In this document: positions 8,849-17,001 of the stretch, piece by piece
Position numbering within the stretch: the first letter of the stretch is position 1
Layout: each line of letters starts with the position of its first letter
Assembly (NCBI RefSeq): GCF_005233875.1
Contig: NZ_SZPZ01000002.1
Span: 558,001-622,000, forward strand
Length of the DNA: 64,000 nt
Source of the DNA: Kribbella jiaozuonensis
GTDB taxonomy: Bacteria > Actinomycetota > Actinomycetes > Propionibacteriales > Kribbellaceae
Direction of reading: 5' to 3'
The notes under the pieces: model-generated
Databases searched by the model: none
Told to the model about the DNA's origin: nothing
What the model saw: the letters and a program-made list of their open reading frames with translations, nothing else
Made by a program: the position numbers and the translations under genes

Positions 8849-9250
8849 GTGCCCCTCTCGGAAGAAGAGCAGCGCCAGTTCGAGCAGCTCGAACGCGCCC
8901 TCGCTGCGGAAGACCCGAAGTTCGTTTCCGCCATGCGGGGAACCAATGTGCGCTTGTACTACAAGCGGCGGGCAGTGCTTGCCGGCGTTGGATTTGTGCT
9001 GGGCATCGCAGTACTGATGACCGGTGCGATCATCCCCAACACCATCATCGGCGTCATCGGCTTCGTGATGATGGTCGCGTGCCTGTATATCGCCGCGCTG
9101 AGCATGAAGCGGATCAGCAACGCGGGGGAGTCCGACGACATCCCACCGCCGCCGCCGACCAAACGCCACCGGACCAAGCACGACTCGTCCGGCAGCTTCA
9201 TGGAGCGCATGGAAGACCGCTGGCGCCGGCGCCGCGACGAGGACCTCTAA
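8849..9250 (+). CDS. DUF3040 family membrane protein
   Basis: 133 residues. The start MPLSEEEQRQFEQLERAL is the hallmark of DUF3040. GTG at 8849 is chosen over ATG at 8834 because GGAGGG at 8835-8840 is the ribosome site for the GTG. Two adjacent membrane spans (about 37-57 and 60-80) follow a cytoplasmic helix, and the C-terminus is basic and hydrophilic with a Pro run. Function unknown; it is a conserved neighbour of the mraZ/mur region in actinobacteria. It ends in front of a strong hairpin. Confidence 0.85.
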   Translation: MPLSEEEQRQFEQLERALAAEDPKFVSAMRGTNVRLYYKRRAVLAGVGFVLGIAVLMTGAIIPNTIIGVIGFVMMVACLYIAALSMKRISNAGESDDIPPPPPTKRHRTKHDSSGSFMERMEDRWRRRRDEDL

Positions 9251-9265
9251 CCCACACACTTCCCT

Positions 9266-9297
9266 CCACACCCGTGCCCTAGGCGGCACGGGTGTGG
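9266..9297 (+). terminator. perfect 13-bp hairpin after the DUF3040 gene
   Basis: CCACACCCGTGCC at 9266-9278 pairs exactly with GGCACGGGTGTGG at 9285-9297, loop CTAGGC. Only a weak T-rich tail (TGGTTTGT) follows. It lies 15 bases past the DUF3040 stop and could also end the convergent transglutaminase operon. Confidence 0.65.
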
Positions 9298-9424
9298 TGG
9301 TTTGTCTGGGGTCGCGTCGGGTGGGGATGCGTTTGCCGGGGGCGGGTGCGTAGGCGCGCGCACAGCTTGTGAAGCGGTACCTGCGGGGCCACGGCGGGCC
9401 GGCTGAGGTGCGCTCGCCTTCACC

Positions 9425-9560
9425 CGCGCCGAGCTGATGCGGCGGCTGGCCCCCGAGCCCGCGCCGAGCCGATGCGGCGGCTGGCCGGCCGAGGCCGCGC
9501 CGAGCTGATGTGGCGGCTGGCCGCCGAGCCCGCGCCGAGCAAGCTGAGGCGGCCAGGCCA
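9425..9560. repeat. four degenerate 35-36 bp tandem repeats between convergent genes
   Basis: Units begin at 9425, 9460, 9496 and 9531, each starting CGCGCCGAGC; the first three continue GATG-GGCGGCTGGCC. The last copy is degenerate and shorter. The 337-base gap 9251-9587 contains only the hairpin and this array; no convincing coding sequence crosses it. Confidence 0.75.
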
Positions 9561-9587
9561 CCTTCGGCCCGGCCCAACCGCCCCCAG

Positions 9588-11945
9588 CTAGTTGGTGTGG
9601 GGGCGTTTGGGGAGGACCAGCGAGCGTAGGCGGGCCAGTAGCAGGTCGAACTCGTCGAGGAGGTCGGAGGCCTCTGTGCTGCCTCGGCTCAGGTACCAGC
9701 GCCAGGACGGCGGCAGCATGCGCGCCCGCCAGCGGCGACGGCGTGGGGCTTGGGCCCACAGCGCCTTGCGTACGGCGGACGCCTCCGGGCGCAGGTCCAG
9801 CTCGGGATCCGCGTCCCCGGCGTACCGGAGCGCCTCGATCCCACGTGCCAGCTTGCGCGCCGCCGGATGCGTTTCGTCAGGGAGCTTCGTGACCAGCCAC
9901 TGACCGGTCTGCCTCGGCGTGGAGATGTCGGACCAGTCCAGCCCCAGATCTCGAGCCGTGTCGCGGATCTCCGCCCACAACCCCTCGGCGCCGGCCCGTC
10001 CCGGCGGTCGCAGGAAGCGCCGCCGTCGGGTCGCCGCGCGGATCATCCAGGGGATGCACAGCAGCAGACCGACGCCGAGGATCCCGGCGATCACCTGAGC
10101 GCCGCCGTTGGTGAACCAGTTGCCGGAGTCAACGATCCCGACCGAGCTCTGGTCCGGCAGGTTCGGGTCGTGCCGCGGCTTGTCGATCCCCGGGGTCTCG
10201 CCGGCGCCGGGAGTGCTCGGCAGGCTGGTCGGCGCGGTCGTCGGGCTGGTCGGGTCCCCGGTCGCGGGGACGGTCCAGTTCGGCGTACTCGAGACGCGGG
10301 CGGACGGCGTCGGCTCGAACCGGACCCAGCCGATGCCCTGGAAGTACAGCTCCGGCCAGGCGTGCATGTCGTGCATCCGGACGGTGAACTCGCCGTCCTT
10401 GCCGGCCTGTCCGGGCAGGAAGCCGATGCCGACCCGGGACGGGATCCCGATGATCCGGGCCATCAGCGCCATCCCGGTCGCGAACTGCTCGCAGTACCCG
10501 GTCTTGTTCTTCAGCAGGAAGTCCTCGAGCGCGGCCATCCCGCTGCCCTTGGCGTTCGCGGTGCTGTAGGTGAAGTCGCCGCTGCGGAACCAGTTCTGGA
10601 TCAGCACCGCGGCCTCGAACTTGTTGTCACCGGCCGGCGCGACGACCTCGAACGTCTTCTGCCTGATGTCGTTCGGCGTCTTCTGCGGCACCGCCGACGT
10701 GTACTGGTCCGGGGCACTCGTGGTGATCGAGTCGTGCAGCTGCTGCGGCGTCGGCTGCAGGTCGTACGACGACAGCTTGTACTTCTTGCCGGCGACGATC
10801 GACCCGTTCGACGAGACCACGTCCAGCGCTTCCGCGTCGTACTGCCAGTCGCGCTTCAGCGAGATCGAGTGCAACGGGTACGGGACCGGGGCGAACTGCG
10901 AGCGGAACGTCCGGGTGACGTCGATCTCCATGTTGGTCTGCGGGAGCTTGGAGAGATCACCGGTGTAGCCGGGCGGCGCGGTCAGGTCACCGCTGATCTT
11001 GTGCGGCGAGTCGCGCTGCGAGATCCGCCAGGTGTTGCCGTCGAAGAGATCGAGCGCGGTCAGCCGCAGGTACGTGCCGCCGGACGGACCGCCCTTGTAG
11101 GTGAGCGCGACGACGTTGTCGCCACGCTTCAGGTTCTTGCCCATGTCGAGCATCGGGTCGGTCGACGAGATCGACGCCCCGAGCCCGTTGCCGGTGCCGC
11201 CGCCGGCCAGACCGTTGCCGATGACACCTTCCGGGAGGGCAGGCAGCAACGCGGGCAGCAGCGCGGCGATCGCGACCACGGTCAGCCCGATCCGGCGACC
11301 GGCCTGGCCGAGCGCCGACGCCTCGACGGGCTCGGCCGCGTCGAGATGCGAGACGCCCGAGATCCGGCGGCCCCAGCGGCTGAGCCGGCTGCGGCCTTCC
11401 GCGGACAGCAGGACGATGTAGCCGATCGCCGGCGGGATGAACAGCAACGCCGGCAGACCGCCGTGCACGGTCGCGGCCGGCACCGTGTACATGATCAGCA
11501 GCAGCAAGCCCGACCACGCGGCCTGCCGCAGCTGTACGGCGATGATGTGGATCAGCAGCCCGGTCGCCGTGATCACCGAAACCGCGAACAAGGTCAGATG
11601 CGAGTCCTGCGGCAGCGGCGCACTGAATCGGTTGATCGAGTCCATCGCGTCGACCATCTGCGAGTTGAACTCGAGCGCGGTCGCCTTCCACGGGATCAGC
11701 CCGAACTTCATCGTCCCGTGCAGGAAGAACAGCGACAGCAGCTCCACCAGCGCGAACAGCTGAACGATCGGTACGACGATCCGCGGAGTCCGCAGGTTCT
11801 GCAACAGAACCCCGATCCCCGTCACCACCGCGCACAGGAACGCGCTGATGAACAGGAACGGCCCGGAGAACACCGGCGTCAGCACGAGCGACCCGAGAAC
11901 AGTCGCTCCCCAAGCAGCAATCGAAATCCTCGCGTGACCGGTCAT
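9588..11945 (-). CDS. DUF3488/transglutaminase-like membrane protein (TgpA type)
   Basis: 785 residues. About six membrane spans lie in residues 1-200 (DUF3488). An extracytoplasmic region with a transglutaminase core follows: GYCEQFATGMALMARIIGIPSR holds the catalytic Cys, and VRMHDMHAWPELYF the His. A Pro/Thr-rich linker, one more membrane span (IAGILGVGLLLCIPW) and a cytoplasmic DUF4129-like tail complete it. The start is ATG 11945, which overlaps the stop of the DUF58 gene (ATGA); upstream in-frame codons would lie inside that gene. With MoxR and DUF58 it forms the classic three-gene unit, thought to act in chaperone-like assembly or peptide processing at the membrane; the substrate is unknown. 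Confidence 0.88.
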   Translation of the reverse strand: MTGHARISIAAWGATVLGSLVLTPVFSGPFLFISAFLCAVVTGIGVLLQNLRTPRIVVPIVQLFALVELLSLFFLHGTMKFGLIPWKATALEFNSQMVDAMDSINRFSAPLPQDSHLTLFAVSVITATGLLIHIIAVQLRQAAWSGLLLLIMYTVPAATVHGGLPALLFIPPAIGYIVLLSAEGRSRLSRWGRRISGVSHLDAAEPVEASALGQAGRRIGLTVVAIAALLPALLPALPEGVIGNGLAGGGTGNGLGASISSTDPMLDMGKNLKRGDNVVALTYKGGPSGGTYLRLTALDLFDGNTWRISQRDSPHKISGDLTAPPGYTGDLSKLPQTNMEIDVTRTFRSQFAPVPYPLHSISLKRDWQYDAEALDVVSSNGSIVAGKKYKLSSYDLQPTPQQLHDSITTSAPDQYTSAVPQKTPNDIRQKTFEVVAPAGDNKFEAAVLIQNWFRSGDFTYSTANAKGSGMAALEDFLLKNKTGYCEQFATGMALMARIIGIPSRVGIGFLPGQAGKDGEFTVRMHDMHAWPELYFQGIGWVRFEPTPSARVSSTPNWTVPATGDPTSPTTAPTSLPSTPGAGETPGIDKPRHDPNLPDQSSVGIVDSGNWFTNGGAQVIAGILGVGLLLCIPWMIRAATRRRRFLRPPGRAGAEGLWAEIRDTARDLGLDWSDISTPRQTGQWLVTKLPDETHPAARKLARGIEALRYAGDADPELDLRPEASAVRKALWAQAPRRRRWRARMLPPSWRWYLSRGSTEASDLLDEFDLLLARLRSLVLPKRPHTN

Positions 11946-13228
11946 GCGATCCTTCCGCTCCGTAGTCCGAGGCCGGACCACACGGTGGGGAGGTGGTCGC
12001 CGCGGCGGACTCTGGCTACTCGCCAGCCGTTGCGGCGTAGTTCGTTCTCGGTGGCGTCTGTGGCGGCGGTCAACCGGGTCGCCTTCTCGGTCGCCTCGGC
12101 GCCGACCGCCCAGCTCGCGGCGTCCAGCAGCAGGACGACTCCGGTCGCCTGGCTGGTCCGCCAGCGGTTCAGGGCGATGACGTCATCGGTGCTGCAGGCG
12201 CCGAGGATCGCGATCACCAGGCTCGGCTCCTGCGCGTGCCGGTCGACGGTCAGCAGCGGACCGATCTCGGCGTACTTGTGCTCCTCGACAGTCGCGCACT
12301 CGGTCAGCAGCTGCTGCTGGTTGAGTGGTTGGTGCACCGACGCGGAGGTCCGGTGGGTGATGGCGTTCAGCGTGGTCGGCCCGCCGAGCATCGTGGTGAC
12401 GTACCCGCGCCTGATCCGGTCGATCCCGGCCGACGCGGCCGCGCTGACCGCCCACTCCAGGCTGGACGACGGGCCGTGCCCGTGGTGAGAGATCGTCCGC
12501 GCGTCCAAGAACAATGCGCACCGGCTCTGCCACGGCTGCTCCTCGCGGCGCACCATCAGCTCACCGCGCCGAGCGGTCGACCGCCAGTGCACCCGGCGCA
12601 GGTCGTCGCCGTCGCGGTACTCGCGGACCGTCGCATCCTCTTCACCAGCAGAGGCGATCGCCCGCGGCCGGTTCTCGCCCGAGCCGGCCCGGTCCGCACC
12701 GAGACGGATCTCGGGCAGCCGATAGACCCGCGGCGTGACCAGCAGATGCTGGCTGCGGGTGAACGTCCGGCTGGTCTCCACCAGCCCGAACGGGTCGGCC
12801 ACCGTCAGCATCAACGGCCCGACCTGGAACAACCCGCGTACGTCGGACTTCACCGGATACGTGACCGTACGACGCCAGTTCGGGCTGACCCGGTCGACGA
12901 CGAACCGCGGCCGGTGCCCCAGTACGTAAGGAATACGGTCCTCGAGCAGCAGCAGGCCCGCGGGCATCCGGCCCTGGTTGCTCAGGGTCAGCTCCACGGT
13001 CGCCTGCGTCCCCACGGGGACCTGGTCCGGCGCAAGGCTGCGCCGTACCTGCAGCCGCAGCCGCGTCCGGCCGACGACCAGGGCTGCCACGACCGGCAAC
13101 GCCGCCAGCAGGATGCCGACGCGCAGCAGGTCCTTCTGGCCGAGCAGCAGCGCGCACAGCGATGCGGTGATACCGGCCGCGACGAACGCCCGCCCTCTGG
13201 TGGTCAGTCCGCGCAGTGCCTGCCGCAT
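11942..13228 (-). CDS. DUF58 family membrane protein
   Basis: 428 residues. Two hydrophobic segments (about 13-30 and 34-52) precede a beta-rich region and the DUF58 signature REYRDGDDLRRVHWRSTARR at about 200-220, followed by a von Willebrand A-like fold. DUF58 proteins are always found with MoxR AAA+ ATPases and are thought to be clients or adaptors. The start lies three bases downstream of the MoxR stop, and the end overlaps the transglutaminase start by four bases, so all three are cotranslated. Confidence 0.88.
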   Translation of the reverse strand: MRQALRGLTTRGRAFVAAGITASLCALLLGQKDLLRVGILLAALPVVAALVVGRTRLRLQVRRSLAPDQVPVGTQATVELTLSNQGRMPAGLLLLEDRIPYVLGHRPRFVVDRVSPNWRRTVTYPVKSDVRGLFQVGPLMLTVADPFGLVETSRTFTRSQHLLVTPRVYRLPEIRLGADRAGSGENRPRAIASAGEEDATVREYRDGDDLRRVHWRSTARRGELMVRREEQPWQSRCALFLDARTISHHGHGPSSSLEWAVSAAASAGIDRIRRGYVTTMLGGPTTLNAITHRTSASVHQPLNQQQLLTECATVEEHKYAEIGPLLTVDRHAQEPSLVIAILGACSTDDVIALNRWRTSQATGVVLLLDAASWAVGAEATEKATRLTAATDATENELRRNGWRVARVRRGDHLPTVWSGLGLRSGRIA

Positions 13229-13231
13229 GTC

Positions 13232-14224
13232 TCAGTCCCGGCGGGTGCGGGGGAGGGCCACGCTGGACACCAACCCGGAGATGATGTCGGCTGCACCGCG
13301 CCCACCGAGATGCGCCTCAGCCGCTGGAAGCACCCGGTGCGCGAGGACCGGCACCGCGAGCTCCTGGATGTCGTCCGGCAGTACGAACTCACGTGCGTCG
13401 AGCGCTGCCGCCGCACGCGCCGCCCGGATCAGGTGCAGCGTCGACCGCGGGCTGGCGCCGAGCCGGAGCTCCTGCGACCGCCGGGTCGCGCCGACCAGGG
13501 CGACGGCGTACTCCTTCACGCCTTCGGACACGTGCACGGACTGCACCGTCTTCACCAGCCGCAGGATCTGCTGGCCGTCGGTGACGGGTTGCAGGCTCAG
13601 CAGCGGGTCGTCGGCCGCGTGCCCGTCGAGCATCCGCAGCTCGGCGGCCGGCTCCGGGTAGCCCATCGAGACGCGGGCCATGAACCGGTCGCGCTGCGCC
13701 TCGGGGAGCGGGTAGGTGCCTTCCATCTCGATCGGGTTCTGCGTCGCGATGACCATGAACGGCGCGTCCAGGTGGTACGTCGTGGTGTCGACGGTGACCT
13801 GGCGCTCCTCCATCGACTCCAGCAGCGCGGCCTGGGTCTTCGGCGAGGCACGGTTGATCTCGTCGCCGACGACGATGTTCGCGAACACCGCGCCGGGCTT
13901 GAACTCGAAGTCGCGGATCTCCTGGTTGAAGACGGAGACGCCGGTGATGTCCGACGGCAGCAGGTCCGGCGTGAACTGGATCCGGCGCACGGTGCAGTCG
14001 ATCGACTTCGCCAGCGCCTTCGCCAGCATCGTCTTGCCGACGCCCGGCACGTCCTCGATCAGTAGATGTCCCTCGGCCAGCAGCACGGTGATGGCGACCT
14101 CGACCACGTCGGGTTTGCCCTCGATCACCTGCTCCATGGCCCGGCGGACGCGGCCCGCCACCTCGGACAGCTCGTCGAAGTCCCCGGCTCCTGCCAGCGG
14201 CGAGCTGGTCGCGGTGGTGCTCAC
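13232..14224 (-). CDS. MoxR family AAA+ ATPase
   Basis: 330 residues from GTG 14224. Walker A is EDVPGVGKTMLAKALA, Walker B FANIVVGDEINRA, sensor 1 MVIATQNPIE, and the C-terminal lid contains the usual arginine-rich segment. MoxR proteins act as chaperones for metal-cofactor or membrane-complex assembly together with DUF58 partners. GTG 14224 has GGGGAGG seven bases upstream. A longer version from ATG 14326 adds 34 low-complexity residues with a weaker ribosome site and is a possible alternative. It is the first gene of the leftward operon and faces mraZ across a 511-base divergent region. Confidence 0.88.
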   Translation of the reverse strand: MSTTATSSPLAGAGDFDELSEVAGRVRRAMEQVIEGKPDVVEVAITVLLAEGHLLIEDVPGVGKTMLAKALAKSIDCTVRRIQFTPDLLPSDITGVSVFNQEIRDFEFKPGAVFANIVVGDEINRASPKTQAALLESMEERQVTVDTTTYHLDAPFMVIATQNPIEMEGTYPLPEAQRDRFMARVSMGYPEPAAELRMLDGHAADDPLLSLQPVTDGQQILRLVKTVQSVHVSEGVKEYAVALVGATRRSQELRLGASPRSTLHLIRAARAAAALDAREFVLPDDIQELAVPVLAHRVLPAAEAHLGGRGAADIISGLVSSVALPRTRRD

Positions 14225-14479
14225 TCTGTGTCCTCCCCATTCGTTGACTGCCGACACATTCTCACCCGCTGTAGGGGTCGGGCCTAGAGCGGCGGGGGTT
14301 TCGTTACCTGGCGTTTCGGTGTTCATCGGCGCACGCCCTCACGGCGGGTCGGTCTGTCTTGTGCAGAGCTGACGTCCCTCCAAGCGTACGGGCGGCAAAA
14401 GCAGTGCGTGCGGCGTACGACGTTCCGATCGCCCGGAAGGTTCACGCAGATCGGGTCCGAATGGTTCATCGCGGACCCG

Positions 14480-14543
14480 GTGGAGCGACGTGTGGAGCGG
14501 GGTGGAGGAACCCGGTGGAGCGAAGTGGAGGAAGCAAGTGGAG
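14480..14543 (+). promoter_or_regulatory. upstream GTGGAG array, possible second MraZ operator
   Basis: Six exact GTGGAG hexamers begin at 14480, 14492, 14502, 14515, 14525 and 14538 (steps 12, 10, 13, 10, 13). They lie 100-170 bases upstream of the mra promoter and between the divergent moxR and mraZ starts. They match the repeat unit of the proximal MraZ array but with looser phasing. Confidence 0.45.
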
Positions 14544-14637
14544 CGATGGGGAGGGCGAAACGGTTGAGCCGGCAGCGACACGCGGGAATCGAGGCGCGGA
14601 TTCACGCGGCGCCGGGGCGGAATGGGGCGGAAGTTGG

Positions 14638-14665
14638 TTGACGGTGGTGGAAAGTGGAGTAAGGT
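14638..14665 (+). promoter_or_regulatory. mra operon promoter
   Basis: TTGACG at 14638-14643, 16-base spacer, TAAGGT at 14660-14665 (TAnnnT form). It lies inside the GTGG repeat array, as expected for an MraZ-repressed promoter. The start codon of mraZ is about 70 bases downstream. Confidence 0.6.
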
Positions 14666-14691
14666 GGAGCGCAGTGGAACTGAAGTGGTGG
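14644..14691 (+). promoter_or_regulatory. MraZ operator boxes
   Basis: GTGG motifs begin at 14644, 14654, 14664 and 14674, exactly 10 bases apart, with another at 14685 (and an overlapping copy at 14688). MraZ in E. coli and relatives binds GTGGG-like repeats spaced by five bases just upstream of its own gene; the spacing here is the same. Confidence 0.7.
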
Positions 14692-14735
14692 AAACACTCG
14701 CCTGAGTCGGAGAGTCCGCAACGGGGAGGTGGAGC

Positions 14736-15167
14736 GTGTTCCTCGGAACTCACTTCCCCAAGCTCGACGACAAGGGCCGGCTGTTCCTGCCGGCGAAGTT
14801 CCGCGACGAGCTGGCCGACGGTCTGGTGATCACACGTGGGCAGGAGCGATCGCTGTCCGTGTGGCCGGAGCGTGAGTTCGTCCAGCTGACCGAGCAGTTG
14901 AAGCAGGCTCCGATCACCAACAAGGGTGCGCGGGACTACCTACGGATGTTGTTCGCCGGCGCTTCGAACGAGATGCCGGACAAGCAGGGCCGGGTCACCA
15001 TCCCACCGATGCTGCGCGATTACGCGTCACTGGATCGCGACTGCGTCGTCATCGGGGCGATGAACCGGGTGGAGATCTGGAACACGGAGAACTGGAACCG
15101 GTACTCCGCGGAGCAGGAGCAGGCGTTCGCCGACCTCTCCGAGGAAGTGCTGCCAGGCATCTTCTAG
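14736..15167 (+). CDS. mraZ: transcriptional regulator MraZ
   Basis: 143 residues with two AbrB-like swapped-hairpin repeats: [20 protein letters not shown] at 8-27 and [18 protein letters not shown] at about 84-101, each with the D-x-K/Q-G-R core. MraZ forms a ring-shaped oligomer that binds repeated boxes and represses the dcw operon. The start is GTG 14736 with GGGGAGG seven bases upstream, and the protein has the family's normal length. The operator array lies 45-90 bases upstream. It is separated from rsmH by a 226-base structured leader, which may allow independent control. Confidence 0.95.
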   Translation: MFLGTHFPKLDDKGRLFLPAKFRDELADGLVITRGQERSLSVWPEREFVQLTEQLKQAPITNKGARDYLRMLFAGASNEMPDKQGRVTIPPMLRDYASLDRDCVVIGAMNRVEIWNTENWNRYSAEQEQAFADLSEEVLPGIF

Positions 15168-15200
15168 AGGCACAGCTGAACAGAGTGCGAGGACACACCG

Positions 15201-15316
15201 ACCGTCCGGTGAGATCACGGGTCCGACTTCCGACCTGCAGTGTTGGCGCCACTTCCCCGGCGCCAAGACCAGCAGGTACTTCCCCGGGAGGCGTACCCGC
15301 GATCTGACCGGACGGT
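15201..15316 (+). ncRNA. structured leader between mraZ and rsmH, candidate mraW RNA motif
   Basis: A long helix closes this region: 15201-15221 pairs with 15296-15316 over 21 positions with only two mismatches. Inside it, ACCTGC (15233-15238) pairs with GCAGGT (15272-15277), enclosing an 8-bp hairpin TTGGCGCC/GGCGCCAA (15243-15250 with 15259-15266). ACTTCCCCGG is repeated at 15251 and 15278. The published mraW RNA motif of actinobacteria is a multi-stem junction in exactly this position, upstream of mraW (rsmH). The match to that motif is by position and shape only. Confidence 0.6.
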
Positions 15317-15393
15317 GCTGTCTACGTACCACACAAGACCTGCGGGGGCAGGGTCGCTCCCACAGTGCACGGGTGTGACGGGAAGGGTCGAGG

Positions 15394-16359
15394 ATGAACG
15401 CTGCGGAGCGGCATGTGCCGGTGATGCTGGAGCGCGTGGTCGCGCTGCTGGCGCCGGCACTCGCGCATCCCGGCGCTGTCTTCGTCGACGCCACTCTCGG
15501 CCTCGGTGGGCATTCCGAGGCGTTCCTGCGGCAGTTCCCCGACGTACGGCTGATCGGCTTCGACCGGGACCCGGCTGCGTTGGAGCTGGCCGGTGAGCGG
15601 CTCGCGCCGTACGAGGACCGGATCACGCTCGTCCACGCCGTGTACGACGAGCTGCCGCGGGCGCTCGCGGATCTCGGCGTGCCGGCGATCGACGGGATCC
15701 TGTTCGACCTCGGTGTCTCGTCGATGCAGCTGGACGAGGCCGACCGCGGGTTCGCGTACGCGCAGGACGCGCCGCTGGACATGCGGATGGACTCGACCGG
15801 CCCGACCACGGCGGCCGACATCGTCAACACGTACAGCGCGGCCGACCTGGCCCGGATCCTGTTCCAGTACGGCGAGGAGAAGTTCGCCCGCCGGATCGCG
15901 GACCGGATCGTGCGGGAGCGGGAGACCGAGCCGTTCACGAACAGCGCCCGGCTGTCCGAGCTGGTGCGGAATGCGATCCCGCAGGCGGCCCGGCGTACAG
16001 GGGGACACCCCGCGAAGCGGACGTTCCAGGCGCTGCGGATCGAGGTCAACGGCGAGCTCGACGTACTGCGTCGTGCGTTGCCCGCTGCGCTCCAGGCGCT
16101 GGCGTTGCACGGGCGGATCGTGGTGATGAGCTACCACTCGCTCGAGGACCGGATCACCAAGCAGGCGTTCGCGGCCGGCACGAAGACCGACGTACCTGAC
16201 GACCTGCCGGTGATCCCGGCCGGGCATGAGCCGTATCTGAAACTGCTGACCCGCGGCGCCGAGCGCCCGACCGAGGAAGAGGTCGCGGCGAACCCGCGCG
16301 CGGCGTCCGCCCGGGTGCGGGCGGCGACACGAATCCGGGAGAAGGGACTGGTGGCCTGA
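15394..16359 (+). CDS. rsmH: 16S rRNA (cytosine(1402)-N4)-methyltransferase RsmH (MraW)
   Basis: 321 residues. The family start [15 protein letters not shown] is present, SAM motif I is [15 protein letters not shown], then [11 protein letters not shown] and the catalytic-region motif [19 protein letters not shown]. The C-terminus has [15 protein letters not shown] and [10 protein letters not shown], both invariant. It methylates N4 of C1402 in the decoding centre of 16S rRNA. The ATG at 15394 is preceded by GGAAGGG. The stop overlaps ftsL by one base (TGATG). The structured RNA upstream may control its translation. Confidence 0.96.
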   Translation: MNAAERHVPVMLERVVALLAPALAHPGAVFVDATLGLGGHSEAFLRQFPDVRLIGFDRDPAALELAGERLAPYEDRITLVHAVYDELPRALADLGVPAIDGILFDLGVSSMQLDEADRGFAYAQDAPLDMRMDSTGPTTAADIVNTYSAADLARILFQYGEEKFARRIADRIVRERETEPFTNSARLSELVRNAIPQAARRTGGHPAKRTFQALRIEVNGELDVLRRALPAALQALALHGRIVVMSYHSLEDRITKQAFAAGTKTDVPDDLPVIPAGHEPYLKLLTRGAERPTEEEVAANPRAASARVRAATRIREKGLVA

Positions 16360-16997
16360 TGAGTACTGTCTTCAGCCCGCAGAAGGCGCGGGTGACGCCG
16401 GTCCCTGCGAAGAAGCGGTCCGAGCCGCGGCTGCGAGTGGTGTACGGCGCGCCGTTCCGGCCGCCGCGGATGCCGTTCGTCATCTTCGTGGTGTCGCTGC
16501 TGGCTGCCGGACTGGTCGGGCTGTTGCTGCTGAACACGCAGCTGCAGAGCGGGACGTTCGAGGTGACCAAGCTGAGCAGCCAGGCGGATCAGCTGCGCGA
16601 CCAACAGGAGCTGCTGGAGAAGCAGGTCCGCACGCTGGAGTCGCCGCAGAACCTGTCCGACCGGGCGCTGCGGATGGGCATGGTGCCGAACCCGAACCCG
16701 GTGTTCCTGCGGCTGTCCGATGGCCGGGTGCTGGGTGTGCCGGCGGAGGGCAAGGCCGGGACCGGTACGGCGATGTTCGGGCCGGGCACTCCGACCGGCA
16801 CTGCTACCAAGCCGCCCGTGGTGAAGCCGACCACGAAGACGCCGGTGAAGCCGACCACGCCGGTGAAGCCGCCGACGGGCACCACCAAGCCGCCGACCGG
16901 GACCACCAAGCCTCCGACGGGTACGACGAAGCCGCCGACCGGGACGACCAAGCCGCCGGTCACGACGAAGAAGCCTGCTACGACCACACGGGGATGA
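16359..16997 (+). CDS. ftsL: cell division protein FtsL-like, with Pro/Thr repeat tail
   Basis: 212 residues. A basic cytoplasmic N-terminus (1-40), one membrane span (about 41-60) and a leucine-zipper-like coiled coil (about 68-100, TKLSSQADQLRDQQELLEKQVRTLE) give the bitopic FtsL layout; it sits in the ftsL position between rsmH and ftsI. FtsL normally pairs with FtsB and FtsQ at the septum. The last 80 residues are unusual: a Pro/Thr/Lys region ending in four perfect KPPTGTT units, probably an extended linker in the wall. Sequence identity of FtsL is always low, so the name rests on topology and position. Confidence 0.85.
   Translation: MSTVFSPQKARVTPVPAKKRSEPRLRVVYGAPFRPPRMPFVIFVVSLLAAGLVGLLLLNTQLQSGTFEVTKLSSQADQLRDQQELLEKQVRTLESPQNLSDRALRMGMVPNPNPVFLRLSDGRVLGVPAEGKAGTGTAMFGPGTPTGTATKPPVVKPTTKTPVKPTTPVKPPTGTTKPPTGTTKPPTGTTKPPTGTTKPPVTTKKPATTTRG
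16866..16949 (+). repeat. four 21-bp in-frame repeats in ftsL
   Basis: Units start at 16866, 16887, 16908 and 16929 and each encodes KPPTGTT; codon choices differ slightly between copies. A fifth degenerate unit (KPPVTTK) follows. Confidence 0.85.
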
Positions 16998-17001
16998 TCG
17001 G

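Noticed and set aside
9425..9560. Tandem repeats considered as a CRISPR array
   Set aside because: Units are contiguous, with no unique spacers, and no cas genes are present.
8798..9577. Minus-strand frame across the repeat array and the DUF3040 gene
   Set aside because: It runs antisense through DUF3040 and is Ala/Arg/Pro/Gly-rich because of the repeats; no ribosome site or family motif.
14326..14736. Small frames in the moxR-mraZ gap as genes
   Set aside because: They have no recognisable ribosome sites, overlap the operator arrays and consist mostly of translated GTGGAG repeats.
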